From the NCBI GenBank assembly GCA_023386365.1, contig JAEWJX010000096.1:1-64000 (forward strand): a stretch of DNA of 64,000 nucleotides, read 5' to 3'. Numbering within the stretch: position 1 is the first letter of the stretch; each line of letters starts with the position of its first letter. Position numbers and translations under genes: made by a program. The notes beneath the pieces are model-generated. The model was not told the DNA's origin. It ran no database searches and saw nothing but the letters and a program-made list of their open reading frames with translations. This stretch comes from Actinomycetes bacterium (GTDB taxonomy: Bacteria > Actinomycetota > Actinomycetes > Actinomycetales > Microbacteriaceae). Shown here piece after piece: positions 26,018 through 34,058 of the stretch.

Positions 26018-27592
26018 TCAGCCTTCGGTGGTGCCGTCGATGCGAATCGTGAGGGTCGACGCGGTCGTTCCGCCGTGCCCGTCGGAGGCGACGTAGGTGA
26101 ACGTGTCGGTGAGGTGCTGCCCGTCGTCGAGGGCGTTGACGGCGGGGTTCGAGTTGTCGAGCGTGTACGTGTAGCTGCCGTCGGCGTGGATCTCGAGCGA
26201 CCCGTACTGCAGCGTGATCGTGCCCGCGTTGGCGACGCTCATCGCGTGCCCGTCGGGGTCGGAGTCGTTGGCGAGCACGTTGCCCGACACCATGTTCGGG
26301 GCGGCGTCTTCCTTCACCGTGTTCGTGTCGGCGACGACGTTCGGCGCGCCGTTGTCGGTGGTGCCGTCGATGCGGATGGTGACCGTCGATGCGGTGGTGC
26401 CGCCATGCCCGTCGGAGGCGACGTAGGTGAACGTGTCGGTGAGGTGCTGCCCGTTGTTGAGGGCGTCCACGGCGGGGTTCGAGTTGTCGAGCGTGTACGT
26501 GTAGCTGCCGTCGGCGTGGATCTCGAGCGACCCGTACTGCAGCGTGATCGTGCCCGCGTTGGAGACGCTCATCGTGTGCCCGTCAGGGTCGGAGTCGTTG
26601 GCGAGCACGTTGCCCGACACCATGTTCGGGGCGGCGTCTTCCTTCACCGTGTTCGTGTCGGCGACGACCACGGGCGCGCGGTTGCCGGTCGTGCCGTTGA
26701 TCGTCACGGTGAGGGTCGCGGATGCGGTTCCGCCGTTTCCGTCCGAGATCGCGTAGCTGAAGGTGTCGGTCAGCGTCTGCCCGTCGTCGAGCGCGTCCAC
26801 GGTCGGGTTGGTGTTGTCGAGCGTGTAGGTATAGGTGCCGTCGGCGTGGATCACCAGCACGCCGTAGCTCAGCGTGAACGTGCCGGAGTTGGTGACACTG
26901 AGGGTGTCGCCGTCGGCATCCGTGTCGTTCGTCAGCACATTGCCCGAGACCGGGTTGGGGGCGGAGTCCTCTTTCACGGTCGCGGCGTCGTCGACCGCGA
27001 CCGGTGCCCGCGGGTCGGTGGTGCCGTCGATCGTCACCGTGAGCGCTCCGGATGCGGTGCCACCGTGTCCGTCGGAGACCGTGTAGGAGAAGGTGTCGGT
27101 GAGGGCCTCCCCCGCGTCGAGCGCGTCGACCGCCGGGCCGGTGCCGTCGAGCGTGTACAGGAAGGTGCCGTCGGCCTCCATCTCGAGGGTGCCGTAGGCC
27201 AGGGCGGAGATGCCCGCCGTGGTGACGACGAGCGTGTCGCCGTCGGCATCCGTGTCGTTCGTCAGCACGTTGCCTGCCGCGATGGCGGGCTGCGCGTCCT
27301 CGACGACCGTCGCGGCATCCGCCACCGCGACGGGGGCCGTGTTGACCACCGGGGCGACGGCCGGCGGGGCTGCGGGCGCGCAGGTTTCTGCCGCAGTCGC
27401 GGACTGCGCCGTGCCTCCGGTGACGACGGCCGCCGCGAGGAGGCCGACCACCAGCAGCGCGCCGACCCGCGCACCGTGGCGCGTGCGCGCCAGCAGCAGC
27501 ACGGCGGCACCCGCTCCGATCACGAGCACCGCGACGAGCGCGATGCCCCACAGGTCGAATCCGGTGACAGCAAGGCGAACGCAAGTATCCAA
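26018..27592 (-). CDS. VCBS/cadherin-like tandem-repeat surface protein with odd N-terminus
   Basis: The 524-residue protein carries four tandem Ig-like repeats of about 110 residues, each opening with a VEDA/KEDS element and GNVLTNDTDADGDTL-like sequence, as in VCBS or cadherin-like adhesins. The last two repeats are nearly identical at DNA level (330-bp period). The first 68 residues are unusual: LAVTG (8-12) followed by a hydrophobic helix and RTRHGAR looks like a C-terminal sortase signal, and only then comes a signal-peptide-like helix ending AQSATA. The start is uncertain; TTG 27592 has AGGAG upstream. It ends inside the last repeat without an anchor. Confidence 0.82.
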   Translation of the reverse strand: MDTCVRLAVTGFDLWGIALVAVLVIGAGAAVLLLARTRHGARVGALLVVGLLAAAVVTGGTAQSATAAETCAPAAPPAVAPVVNTAPVAVADAATVVEDAQPAIAAGNVLTNDTDADGDTLVVTTAGISALAYGTLEMEADGTFLYTLDGTGPAVDALDAGEALTDTFSYTVSDGHGGTASGALTVTIDGTTDPRAPVAVDDAATVKEDSAPNPVSGNVLTNDTDADGDTLSVTNSGTFTLSYGVLVIHADGTYTYTLDNTNPTVDALDDGQTLTDTFSYAISDGNGGTASATLTVTINGTTGNRAPVVVADTNTVKEDAAPNMVSGNVLANDSDPDGHTMSVSNAGTITLQYGSLEIHADGSYTYTLDNSNPAVDALNNGQHLTDTFTYVASDGHGGTTASTVTIRIDGTTDNGAPNVVADTNTVKEDAAPNMVSGNVLANDSDPDGHAMSVANAGTITLQYGSLEIHADGSYTYTLDNSNPAVNALDDGQHLTDTFTYVASDGHGGTTASTLTIRIDGTTEG

Positions 27593-27690
27593 GGGCGGGT
27601 CTCCTGGGAAGGCGGCGGGTGACGGGTGTGAAGCCGCGATCAGCCTAGTGGTGAGACGCCCTTACCTTCGCGCAATCCTGTGCGCCGTGA

Positions 27691-27975
27691 TCAGCGTTCG
27701 AGCAGCGGCTGGTACTCGGGGTGACGCTGGATGTACGCGGCGATGAACGGGCACTTCGCGACAACGCGGGTGCCCTCCTCGGCCGCCACCGCATCCAGGG
27801 CCGACTTCGCGAGAAGCGACCCGAGCCCGCGTTCCTGGATCGCCGGGTCGACCTCGGTGTGGGTGAAGGTGATCACGCCCGGCGCGCGCTGGTACAGCGC
27901 CTTGCCGATCACCTCGCCGTCACGTTCGAGCACGAAGCGGCTGCGTTCCGGGATGTCGACGACCTGGTCTGCCAT
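27691..27975 (-). CDS. Small GNAT-fold N-acetyltransferase (YjdJ/GNAT_acetyltr_2 type)
   Basis: This 94-residue protein matches the compact acetyltransferase family: RFVLERDGEVIGKALYQ, then FTHTEVDPAIQERGLGSLLA (acetyl-CoA loop) and RVVAKCPFIAAYIQRHPEY. The substrate is unknown. ATG 27975 lies 6 nt after TAGCGT (27987-27982), so it has its own leaderless promoter in the 17-nt gap after cebR. Its job is probably unrelated to the cellobiose operon. Confidence 0.9.
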   Translation of the reverse strand: MADQVVDIPERSRFVLERDGEVIGKALYQRAPGVITFTHTEVDPAIQERGLGSLLAKSALDAVAAEEGTRVVAKCPFIAAYIQRHPEYQPLLER

Positions 27976-27992
27976 CCTTCGACGCTACGGGA

Positions 27993-29009
27993 TCACTCCG
28001 ACGCGCGCTCGATGACGCGGGTCGGCATCATCGTCACCTGCGAGGCGGTGCCACCGTCGATCAAATGCAACAGCACGTCTACCATGCGCCGCCCCTGCTC
28101 GACGCTCGGCTGCTCGACGGTGGTGAGCGGCGGGCTCGACGACTGCGCTGCGTAGTCGTTGTCGAAGGTGACGAGGCCCAGGTCGTGCGGCACCGACTTG
28201 CCGAGCGAACGCAGCACGTTGAGCGCCCCGGATGCCATGAGCGAGTTGGCGGCGAAGACGCCGTCGAGCTCCGGGTCGCGCGCCAGCAGCCGACGCATCG
28301 CCGACTCGCCCCCCGCTGGACTGAAGTCGCCGTGCTCCACCAGGTCGGAGGCGACCCCGGCCGCATCCAGCGCCTGGCGCCACCCTTCGAGGCGGTCGAG
28401 ACCGGCCGACATGTCGCCGGGGCCGGCGATCGTCGCGATGCGGCGGCGCCCGTGCTCGATGAGCTTGCGCGTCACGTTGCGGGCCGCTTCGACGTTGTCG
28501 ACGTCGATGTAGTAGGCCGACGACCCCTCCTGGCTCATCGGGCGCCCACCGAACACGACGGGGATCGACTTCGCGAGCTGCGTGTACGAGCGGTCGTCGG
28601 AGTGGTGCGACAGGATGAGCGCCCCGTCGACGTTGCCTGCCTGCAGGTAGCGCCGGGTCTTCTCGCCGTCCTTCTCCGCCGCGATGAGCAGGCTCAACGT
28701 GTAGTCGGTGTCGGACAGGTACATGGCGATGCCCTGCACCACGGTGGCGAAGTACGGGTCGGCGAAGAACTTGGCGGTGTTCTCGGGGATCACCAACGCG
28801 ATCGACTGGGTGCGCCGGCTGGCCAGGATGCGGGCCGCCCGGTTGGGCACGTACCCGAGCTCGTCGATCGCCTTGTTCACGGCGGCGAGAGCTTCGGGGG
28901 TGACCTTCGGCGACGCATTGATGACACGGGAGACCGTGGAGCGTGACACACCGGCGGCAGCGGCGACCATCTCGAGGGTCGGCGCTCCTCCTTGCGTTTC
29001 CGGTGTCAT
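27993..29009 (-). CDS. cebR: LacI-family repressor, probable cellobiose regulator CebR
   Basis: The 338-residue repressor has a LacI helix-turn-helix (LEMVAAAAGVSRSTVSRVIN, residues 13-32) and a sugar-sensing domain. It is the last gene of the ceb cluster, directly after the beta-glucosidase, and 14-bp boxes identical to known CebR/CelR operators precede cebE. In Streptomyces cebR is usually divergent from cebE; here it is downstream. AGGAGG precedes ATG 29009. A TAGGAT hexamer, whose TAG is the beta-glucosidase stop, may give it a second promoter. The call rests on operators and context. Confidence 0.88.
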   Translation of the reverse strand: MTPETQGGAPTLEMVAAAAGVSRSTVSRVINASPKVTPEALAAVNKAIDELGYVPNRAARILASRRTQSIALVIPENTAKFFADPYFATVVQGIAMYLSDTDYTLSLLIAAEKDGEKTRRYLQAGNVDGALILSHHSDDRSYTQLAKSIPVVFGGRPMSQEGSSAYYIDVDNVEAARNVTRKLIEHGRRRIATIAGPGDMSAGLDRLEGWRQALDAAGVASDLVEHGDFSPAGGESAMRRLLARDPELDGVFAANSLMASGALNVLRSLGKSVPHDLGLVTFDNDYAAQSSSPPLTTVEQPSVEQGRRMVDVLLHLIDGGTASQVTMMPTRVIERASE

Positions 29010-29045
29010 CGGCGGATCCTCCTGGCCGGGTTCGGCCCGTTCATC

Positions 29046-30467
29046 CTAGGCCGTGAGGGTTCGTGCGGATTCGGCGATCGCCGCGAAGGCGTGACCCGAG
29101 TCCTTGACGATGCGCTCCTGGGTGACGTAGTCCACGTACACGATTCCGAACCGCTTCTCGTAGCCCCACGCCCACTCGAAGTTGTCCATCAGCGACCACG
29201 CGAAGTATCCGCGCACGTCGGCGCCTTCGGTGATCGCCGCGGCCACGGCGTCGAGGTGCTGTTCGAGGAACGCGACGCGATCCGCATCGTGCACCGCGCC
29301 ATCCGCCGCCACCTCGTCGGGCCACGCCGACCCGTTCTCGGTGATGTACAGCGGCGGCAGGTTCGGGTACTCGAGGCCGAGCCGCACGAGCAGGGTGCGC
29401 AGACCGTCGGGGTTGATCTCCCACCCCATCGCCGTGCGCGGAAGGTTGCGCGTGGGCGTGGTGAGGAACTCGGAGCCGACGAACCACGACGACGTCTTCT
29501 TGTCGGTGGGCGAGAGCCCCTTCGGGTGGTCCGCGGGAAGCGGATGCCCCGACACGTTGTCGTCGTGGTAGTGGTTCACCCCGAGGAAGTCGATCGGCTG
29601 GTTGATGGTGGCGAGGTCGCCGTCGCGCACGATCTGGTCGAAGCCGTGGCCGGCGACATCCTGCAGGAAGTCCTCCGGGTAGGCGCCGAGCAGCAGCGGC
29701 TCCAGGTAGGCGCGGTTCCACAGCGCGTCGAGGCGGCGGGCCGCGTCGAGGTCGACCGGGTCGGTCGGGTCGTTCGGCACCGCGTTCGTGAGGTTCAGCG
29801 TGATGCCCAGCTTCTCGGCGCCGCGGGCCCGCAGCTCCTGCACGGCGAGGCCGTGCGCGAGGTGCTGGTGGTGCAGCGCCGCAAGGCCGGCGCGCGGCTC
29901 CTGCCGACCGGGTGCGTGCTCGCCGCCCGCGTAGGCGATGAGCGACGAGCAGAGCGGCTCGTTGAAGGTGGTCCAGTGGCTCACGCGGTCGCCGAGCGCG
30001 TCGTGCACGGCGATCGCGTAGTCGAGGAACCGCTGCGCGGTGTCGCGGTTCGCCCATCCGCCGGTCTCCTCCACCGCCTGAGGGAGGTCCCAGTGGTAGA
30101 GCGTCAGCCAGGGGAGGATGCCGTTCTCGAGCAGCTCGTCGACGAGCCGACTGTAGAAATCGATGCCCTTCGCGTTGACGGGGCCGTCGGCCGGCTTGAT
30201 CCGCGCCCAGCTCGTCGAGAACCGGTACGAGTCGAGGCCGAGGCTCTTCATGAGCTGCACGTCCTGCGGCATGCGGTGGTAGTGGTCCACCGCCGGGTCG
30301 AGCGTGTCGCCGTTGGCGACGTTGCCGGGGATGCGCGCGAAGTGGTCCCAGATGGAGTCGAGCTTGCCGTCCTCGTGGGCCGCGCCCTCGATCTGTGCGG
30401 CCGCCGTGGCGGCACCCCAGAGGAACCCGGCCGGCCAGGTGAAGCCGTCCGGCAGAGCGAGCGCCAT
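29046..30467 (-). CDS. bglC: Beta-glucosidase, glycoside hydrolase family 1
   Basis: The 473-residue GH1 enzyme hydrolyses cellobiose and short cello-oligosaccharides to glucose. The acid/base Glu170 lies in WTTFNEP and the nucleophile Glu377 in YITENGSAW. FLWGAATAAAQIEGA marks the N-terminal barrel strand. No signal peptide, so it works on imported sugar. ATG 30467 overlaps the cebG stop (TGATG), giving translational coupling. This gene order (transporter, then intracellular beta-glucosidase) is the standard ceb operon. Confidence 0.97.
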   Translation of the reverse strand: MALALPDGFTWPAGFLWGAATAAAQIEGAAHEDGKLDSIWDHFARIPGNVANGDTLDPAVDHYHRMPQDVQLMKSLGLDSYRFSTSWARIKPADGPVNAKGIDFYSRLVDELLENGILPWLTLYHWDLPQAVEETGGWANRDTAQRFLDYAIAVHDALGDRVSHWTTFNEPLCSSLIAYAGGEHAPGRQEPRAGLAALHHQHLAHGLAVQELRARGAEKLGITLNLTNAVPNDPTDPVDLDAARRLDALWNRAYLEPLLLGAYPEDFLQDVAGHGFDQIVRDGDLATINQPIDFLGVNHYHDDNVSGHPLPADHPKGLSPTDKKTSSWFVGSEFLTTPTRNLPRTAMGWEINPDGLRTLLVRLGLEYPNLPPLYITENGSAWPDEVAADGAVHDADRVAFLEQHLDAVAAAITEGADVRGYFAWSLMDNFEWAWGYEKRFGIVYVDYVTQERIVKDSGHAFAAIAESARTLTA

Positions 30468-31378
30468 CAGCCCTTCACCGCCCCGGACATGATGCCCGCG
30501 ATGAGCTGCTTGCCCGCGAACAGGAACAGGATCAGCAGCGGGATGATCGAGATCACCGCACCGGCCAACACCATCGAGTAGTCGGGCGTGTGCCCACCGG
30601 ATGCGTTGAGCGCGGCGAGCGCGGTCTGCACGCTCGGGTTCTTCGGGCCGAGCACGAGCAGCGGCCACAGGAAGTCGGTCCAGGCGGCCATGAACATGAA
30701 CAGGCCGAGCACCGCCATCGCGGGACGCGCCGCCGGGAGCGCCACATGCCAGAAGGTGCCCCACATCGACGCGCCGTCGACGCGCGCGGCCTCGATCAGC
30801 TCATCCGGGATCACATCCACCAGGTACTGCCGCATGAAGAACACGCCGAACGCGCTCACGAGGCCGGGGATGATGACGGCGCCGAGGGTGTTGGTGAGCT
30901 TCAGCTCCGACACCAGCATGAACAGCGGGATGATTCCCAGCTGCGTGGGGATCGCCATCGTCGCGATGACGGCGATCATCAGCGGGTCGCGGCCCCGGAA
31001 GCCGAGCTTCGCGAAGGCGTAGCCGGCGAGGGTGGAGAAGAAGACCACCGCGACGGCGATGGTGCCGGAGATGATGATCGAGTTGATCAGGGCCTTGGCG
31101 AAGTCGACCGTCTGGAAGGCCTTCACCACGTTCTCGAGGAAGTTCGGCCCGGGGATGACGACCGGCGGCACCGCGTTGATGTCGGACGCCTGACGGCTGG
31201 CCATCACGAACGACCACCACAGCGGGAACACCGCGCCGAGGAAGAAGGCGCCGAGCAGGCCGTACGTGAGCCAGCCGGGCTTGTCGTAGAAGCGCGCCTT
31301 GCGCTTCTTCACCGCACGCTCCTCGGAGGTGGGGATGTGCAGGTGGCTGCCCTGCTTCTGGTTGATCGTGGCGGTCAT
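30467..31378 (-). CDS. cebG: Cello-oligosaccharide ABC transporter permease (MalG-like)
   Basis: This 303-residue inner-membrane permease has six helices. The cytoplasmic EAA loop that contacts the ATPase is at EAARVDGASMWGTFWHVALP. The long charged N-terminal tail is common in actinobacterial MalG-like proteins. ATG 31378 overlaps the cebF stop by 4 nt (ATGA). No ATPase gene is in the cluster; Streptomyces ceb systems borrow the shared MsiK ATPase, and the same is likely here. Confidence 0.95.
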   Translation of the reverse strand: MTATINQKQGSHLHIPTSEERAVKKRKARFYDKPGWLTYGLLGAFFLGAVFPLWWSFVMASRQASDINAVPPVVIPGPNFLENVVKAFQTVDFAKALINSIIISGTIAVAVVFFSTLAGYAFAKLGFRGRDPLMIAVIATMAIPTQLGIIPLFMLVSELKLTNTLGAVIIPGLVSAFGVFFMRQYLVDVIPDELIEAARVDGASMWGTFWHVALPAARPAMAVLGLFMFMAAWTDFLWPLLVLGPKNPSVQTALAALNASGGHTPDYSMVLAGAVISIIPLLILFLFAGKQLIAGIMSGAVKG

Positions 31379-32373
31379 CGACGTGCTCCGTTCGCGTTCA
31401 CCACGGCGCGCTTGGGCACGCGGATGTTGCGTTTGATGTCCTGGGAGGCGATGGTGCGCGAGATCGCGTAGTTCAGCAGGCCGACCAGGATGATGATGAT
31501 GAAGAGGATCCAGGCTGTCGCCGCGGCACGACCGAAGTCGCGCCGGGGGAACGCCATCTCGTAGAGGTAGAGGACGATCGTCTGGAACTGGCGGTTCGCG
31601 CCACCGTTGGACTGGCCGTCGAACAGCTTCGGCTCGGTGAAGATCTGCAGACCGCCGATGGTCGAGGTGATGATGACGAAGATCATCGTCGGGCGGATCA
31701 TGGGGATCGTGATCGACCAGAAGCGGCGGGCACGGCCGGCGCCGTCGAGCGACGCCGACTCGTAGATGTCACGCGGGATGGCCTGCATGGCGGCGAGGAG
31801 GATGAGGGCGTTGTAGCCGGTCCAGCGCCAGTTCACCATCGTCGCGATGGCGACGTGCGAGGGGAACGGGTCGAAGCCCCAGCGGATCGGCTCGAGGCCC
31901 AGCGCCTCCATGGCACCGGTGATGGGGCCGCCGAACTGGTTGAAGATCTGGGTGAAGATGACCGCCACCGCGACGGGGGCGGCGATGTACGGGAGCAGGA
32001 TGCTCATCCGCCAGAACGTGCTGGCGCGGATCGCCTGGTCGAGCACCGCGGCGATGACGGTGGCGATGATCAGCTGCGGCACCGCGGAGAGCAGGAAGAT
32101 GCTGATCGTGTTGCCGAACGCGTTCCAGAAGAACGGGTCGGTGAGGGTCATGACGTAGTTGTCGAGACCGATGAAGTCTCCCTGGCCCTTGAGCAGGTCC
32201 CAGTTGTAGAGCGACACGTTGACCGTGTAGATGATCGGGAAGAGCCCGAGCACCGCGAACATCACGAAGAACGGCGAGATGTAGAGGTAGGGCGAAGCCT
32301 TGTAGTCGAAGTTCGCGAGCTTCTGCTTGAACGTCAGGCTGCTGCCTGAGCGCCGTGCGTCGAGTGTGCTCAT
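31375..32373 (-). CDS. cebF: Cello-oligosaccharide ABC transporter permease (MalF-like)
   Basis: The 332-residue permease has about six helices. The EAA loop is at ESASLDGAGRARRFWSITIP. It pairs with the next gene product to form the channel. It begins with the cytoplasmic tail and SPYLYISPFFVMFAVLGLFP, the typical first helix of the family. The gap to cebE carries a strong hairpin (32414-32449), which probably sets a lower expression level for the permeases than for the binding protein. Confidence 0.95.
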   Translation of the reverse strand: MSTLDARRSGSSLTFKQKLANFDYKASPYLYISPFFVMFAVLGLFPIIYTVNVSLYNWDLLKGQGDFIGLDNYVMTLTDPFFWNAFGNTISIFLLSAVPQLIIATVIAAVLDQAIRASTFWRMSILLPYIAAPVAVAVIFTQIFNQFGGPITGAMEALGLEPIRWGFDPFPSHVAIATMVNWRWTGYNALILLAAMQAIPRDIYESASLDGAGRARRFWSITIPMIRPTMIFVIITSTIGGLQIFTEPKLFDGQSNGGANRQFQTIVLYLYEMAFPRRDFGRAAATAWILFIIIILVGLLNYAISRTIASQDIKRNIRVPKRAVVNANGARR

Positions 32374-32413
32374 CGGTGGGCCTATCTGGAGAGCGCGTGC
32401 GGGGTGGAAGGGG

Positions 32414-32449
32414 TGAGCGGCCCCCGGGGACGTGCCCGGGGGCCGCTCA
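32414..32449 (-). other. Intercistronic hairpin between cebE and cebF
   Basis: TGAGCGGCCCCCGGG (32414-32428) pairs perfectly with 32435-32449 across a 6-nt loop, a 15-bp GC stem. No T run follows, so it is more likely an mRNA-stabilising or partial-termination hairpin behind the binding-protein gene than a full terminator. Confidence 0.8.
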
Positions 32450-32466
32450 GATTCAGGTGGTGGTTG

Positions 32467-33762
32467 TTACTGCTTCACCAGCTGGTCGAAGAGCACCATG
32501 GCGGCATCCCAGGCGGCTGCGCCGTCCGTGATCTCGCCCTGGCTGATCTGGTCGAGGACGGGTCCGAAGACGTTGTCCTGGATGACCGAGTCCTCCGGTC
32601 CCTTGACCTGGGCGACGACGCCCTTCGCGCGGTTGGTGAAGATCTCGCCCACGGGAGCGTCGTTGAAGAACGCGTTCACCGAGTCACCGACCAGCTCCTG
32701 GCCCTCGAGGGTCGAGGGGAAGGGTCCGGCAGCTTCGAAGGCAGCAGCCTGCTGCGCCGGCTCGGCGAGCCAGAGCGCGAGGTCGGCCGCAGCCTCCTTG
32801 TGCTCGGACGACTCGGAAACACCGAGGAACGCGCCACCCCAGTTGGCAGCGCCACCGGGGAGGACGTCAGCGAAGTCCCAGCCGGTGCCGGTGGTGCCGG
32901 CGTCGTAGTAGCCGCTCACCACACCGAGCATCCAGGAGGGGCAGGTGTAGACCGCGAAGTCGTCAGCCTTGGCCTGGTCGCCGACACCCCAGCCGGGGAG
33001 GCCCGCGCCGATGTTGGCGTTGGCGACGATCAGGTCGAGCTGGCCCTGGAGGGCGGCGTTGTCCTTGACGTTCAGCGTGACGCCGTCAGCCTTGTAGTAG
33101 CCCTCGTCCTGCTGGTTCACGAAGGAGTTCCAGAAGAACGACGGGTTGTGGTAGAACGCCTTGCCGGTCGCGGCGGTGTACTCCTGGCCGAACTCGAAGA
33201 ACGACTCCCAGGTGGCGTCCTCGCCGCCGATGGCGGCAGCGAAGCCCTCGCGGTCGCCGGGCAGGCCGGCCGCCTCGAAGAGGTCTCCACGGAAGCAGAG
33301 GCCCTGCGGTCCGATGTCGAGGCCGGCGCCGAAGACGCGTCCCTCACCGTCGGTGCCCTGGGCGTACTTCCAGTCGAGCCACTGGTCCTTGTTGTCTTCG
33401 ATGCCGTAGTCGCGCAGGTCGACGAACGCGTCGGAGACCTCGCGGATCGTGGAGAGCCAGCCCTCCTCGATCGCGACGACGTCGCTGAGGCCGGTGCCGG
33501 CCGCGATCTTCGCGTAAGCGTCGTCGCGCGCCGCGCCGCCGTTCTCGAGGTTGGTCGCCTCGATGGTGACGTTCGGGTGCTCCTCTTCGTACGCCTCGTA
33601 GTTCACGTCGATACCCATGGTGCCGAAGGTCGTGATGGTGAGGGTGATGGGCTCGTCGCTGTTGCCACCGTTGTCCGTCGTCTGGCACCCGGTGAGAACC
33701 AGGGCGAGGGAGGCGGTACCGGCGATCGCAGCGACTGTGGCGGTGCGTCGTGAGAACTTCAC
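32467..33762 (-). CDS. cebE: Cello-oligosaccharide-binding lipoprotein
   Basis: The 431-residue solute-binding protein has a lipoprotein signal (lipobox LVLTGC, Cys26) and a family-1 sugar-binding fold, and should capture cellobiose or cellotriose outside the membrane. GTG 33762 is preferred to the ATG at 33816 because AGGAG lies just upstream and the signal peptide begins there. It leads the operon cebEFG-bglC-cebR. Two CebR boxes lie between its promoter and start codon, so it should be repressed until cellobiose is present. Confidence 0.94.
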   Translation of the reverse strand: MKFSRRTATVAAIAGTASLALVLTGCQTTDNGGNSDEPITLTITTFGTMGIDVNYEAYEEEHPNVTIEATNLENGGAARDDAYAKIAAGTGLSDVVAIEEGWLSTIREVSDAFVDLRDYGIEDNKDQWLDWKYAQGTDGEGRVFGAGLDIGPQGLCFRGDLFEAAGLPGDREGFAAAIGGEDATWESFFEFGQEYTAATGKAFYHNPSFFWNSFVNQQDEGYYKADGVTLNVKDNAALQGQLDLIVANANIGAGLPGWGVGDQAKADDFAVYTCPSWMLGVVSGYYDAGTTGTGWDFADVLPGGAANWGGAFLGVSESSEHKEAAADLALWLAEPAQQAAAFEAAGPFPSTLEGQELVGDSVNAFFNDAPVGEIFTNRAKGVVAQVKGPEDSVIQDNVFGPVLDQISQGEITDGAAAWDAAMVLFDQLVKQ

Positions 33763-33801
33763 GGTCACTCCTTTGTGTGCGTGGATGGGATGCGATCTCT
33801 G

Positions 33802-33884
33802 TGAGAGCGCTCCCACGATCGGGCTGTGGGAGCGCTCCCACGAAATCGTTGGTCAGACTACGCAGCCATTTCCGGGCCTGTCAA
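33802..33884 (-). promoter_or_regulatory. ceb operon promoter with two CebR boxes
   Basis: On the minus strand TTGACA (33884-33879) and TAGTCT (33860-33855) are 18 nt apart. Downstream lie the perfect 14-bp palindrome TGGGAGCGCTCCCA (33827-33840) and a one-mismatch copy TGAGAGCGCTCCCA as read on the plus strand (33802-33815). This palindrome equals the CebR/CelR operator known from Streptomyces and Thermobifida. Binding just after the start point would block transcription. Confidence 0.93.
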
Positions 33885-33961
33885 CACGGATTTCGGCAAC
33901 GAAATGGCAACGACGGAAAAACCCAGGTCAGGGGCGGGTAATTTCCGCAATCGTTACCAAA

Positions 33962-33974
33962 GAGAGCGCTCCCA
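33962..33974. promoter_or_regulatory. Third CebR-type box, between cebE and the divergent amidase gene
   Basis: GAGAGCGCTCCCA matches the two ceb operators except for the missing first base. It lies 78 nt upstream of the cebE -35 and 73 nt upstream of the TACCCT hexamer of the divergent amidase gene. It could allow looping with the other boxes or bring the amidase gene under CebR. Confidence 0.75.
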
Positions 33975-34058
33975 CGGAGGCAGGTGGACCACCCCGTCCA
34001 CCCCCCGCCCGGGGAGTCCATCCGGGGAATTCGGAGGGACCGGCGGTACCCTACGCAG

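Noticed and set aside
26034..26680. Near-identical repeats suggestive of a CRISPR or satellite array
   Set aside because: The 330-bp period equals one protein repeat, there are no spacers, and the frame is kept throughout.
26075..27622. A 515-codon open frame opposite the VCBS-repeat gene
   Set aside because: High-GC sequence gives long open frames on the antisense strand. Its translation is Val/Gly/Arg-rich without domains, while the opposite strand encodes clear repeats.
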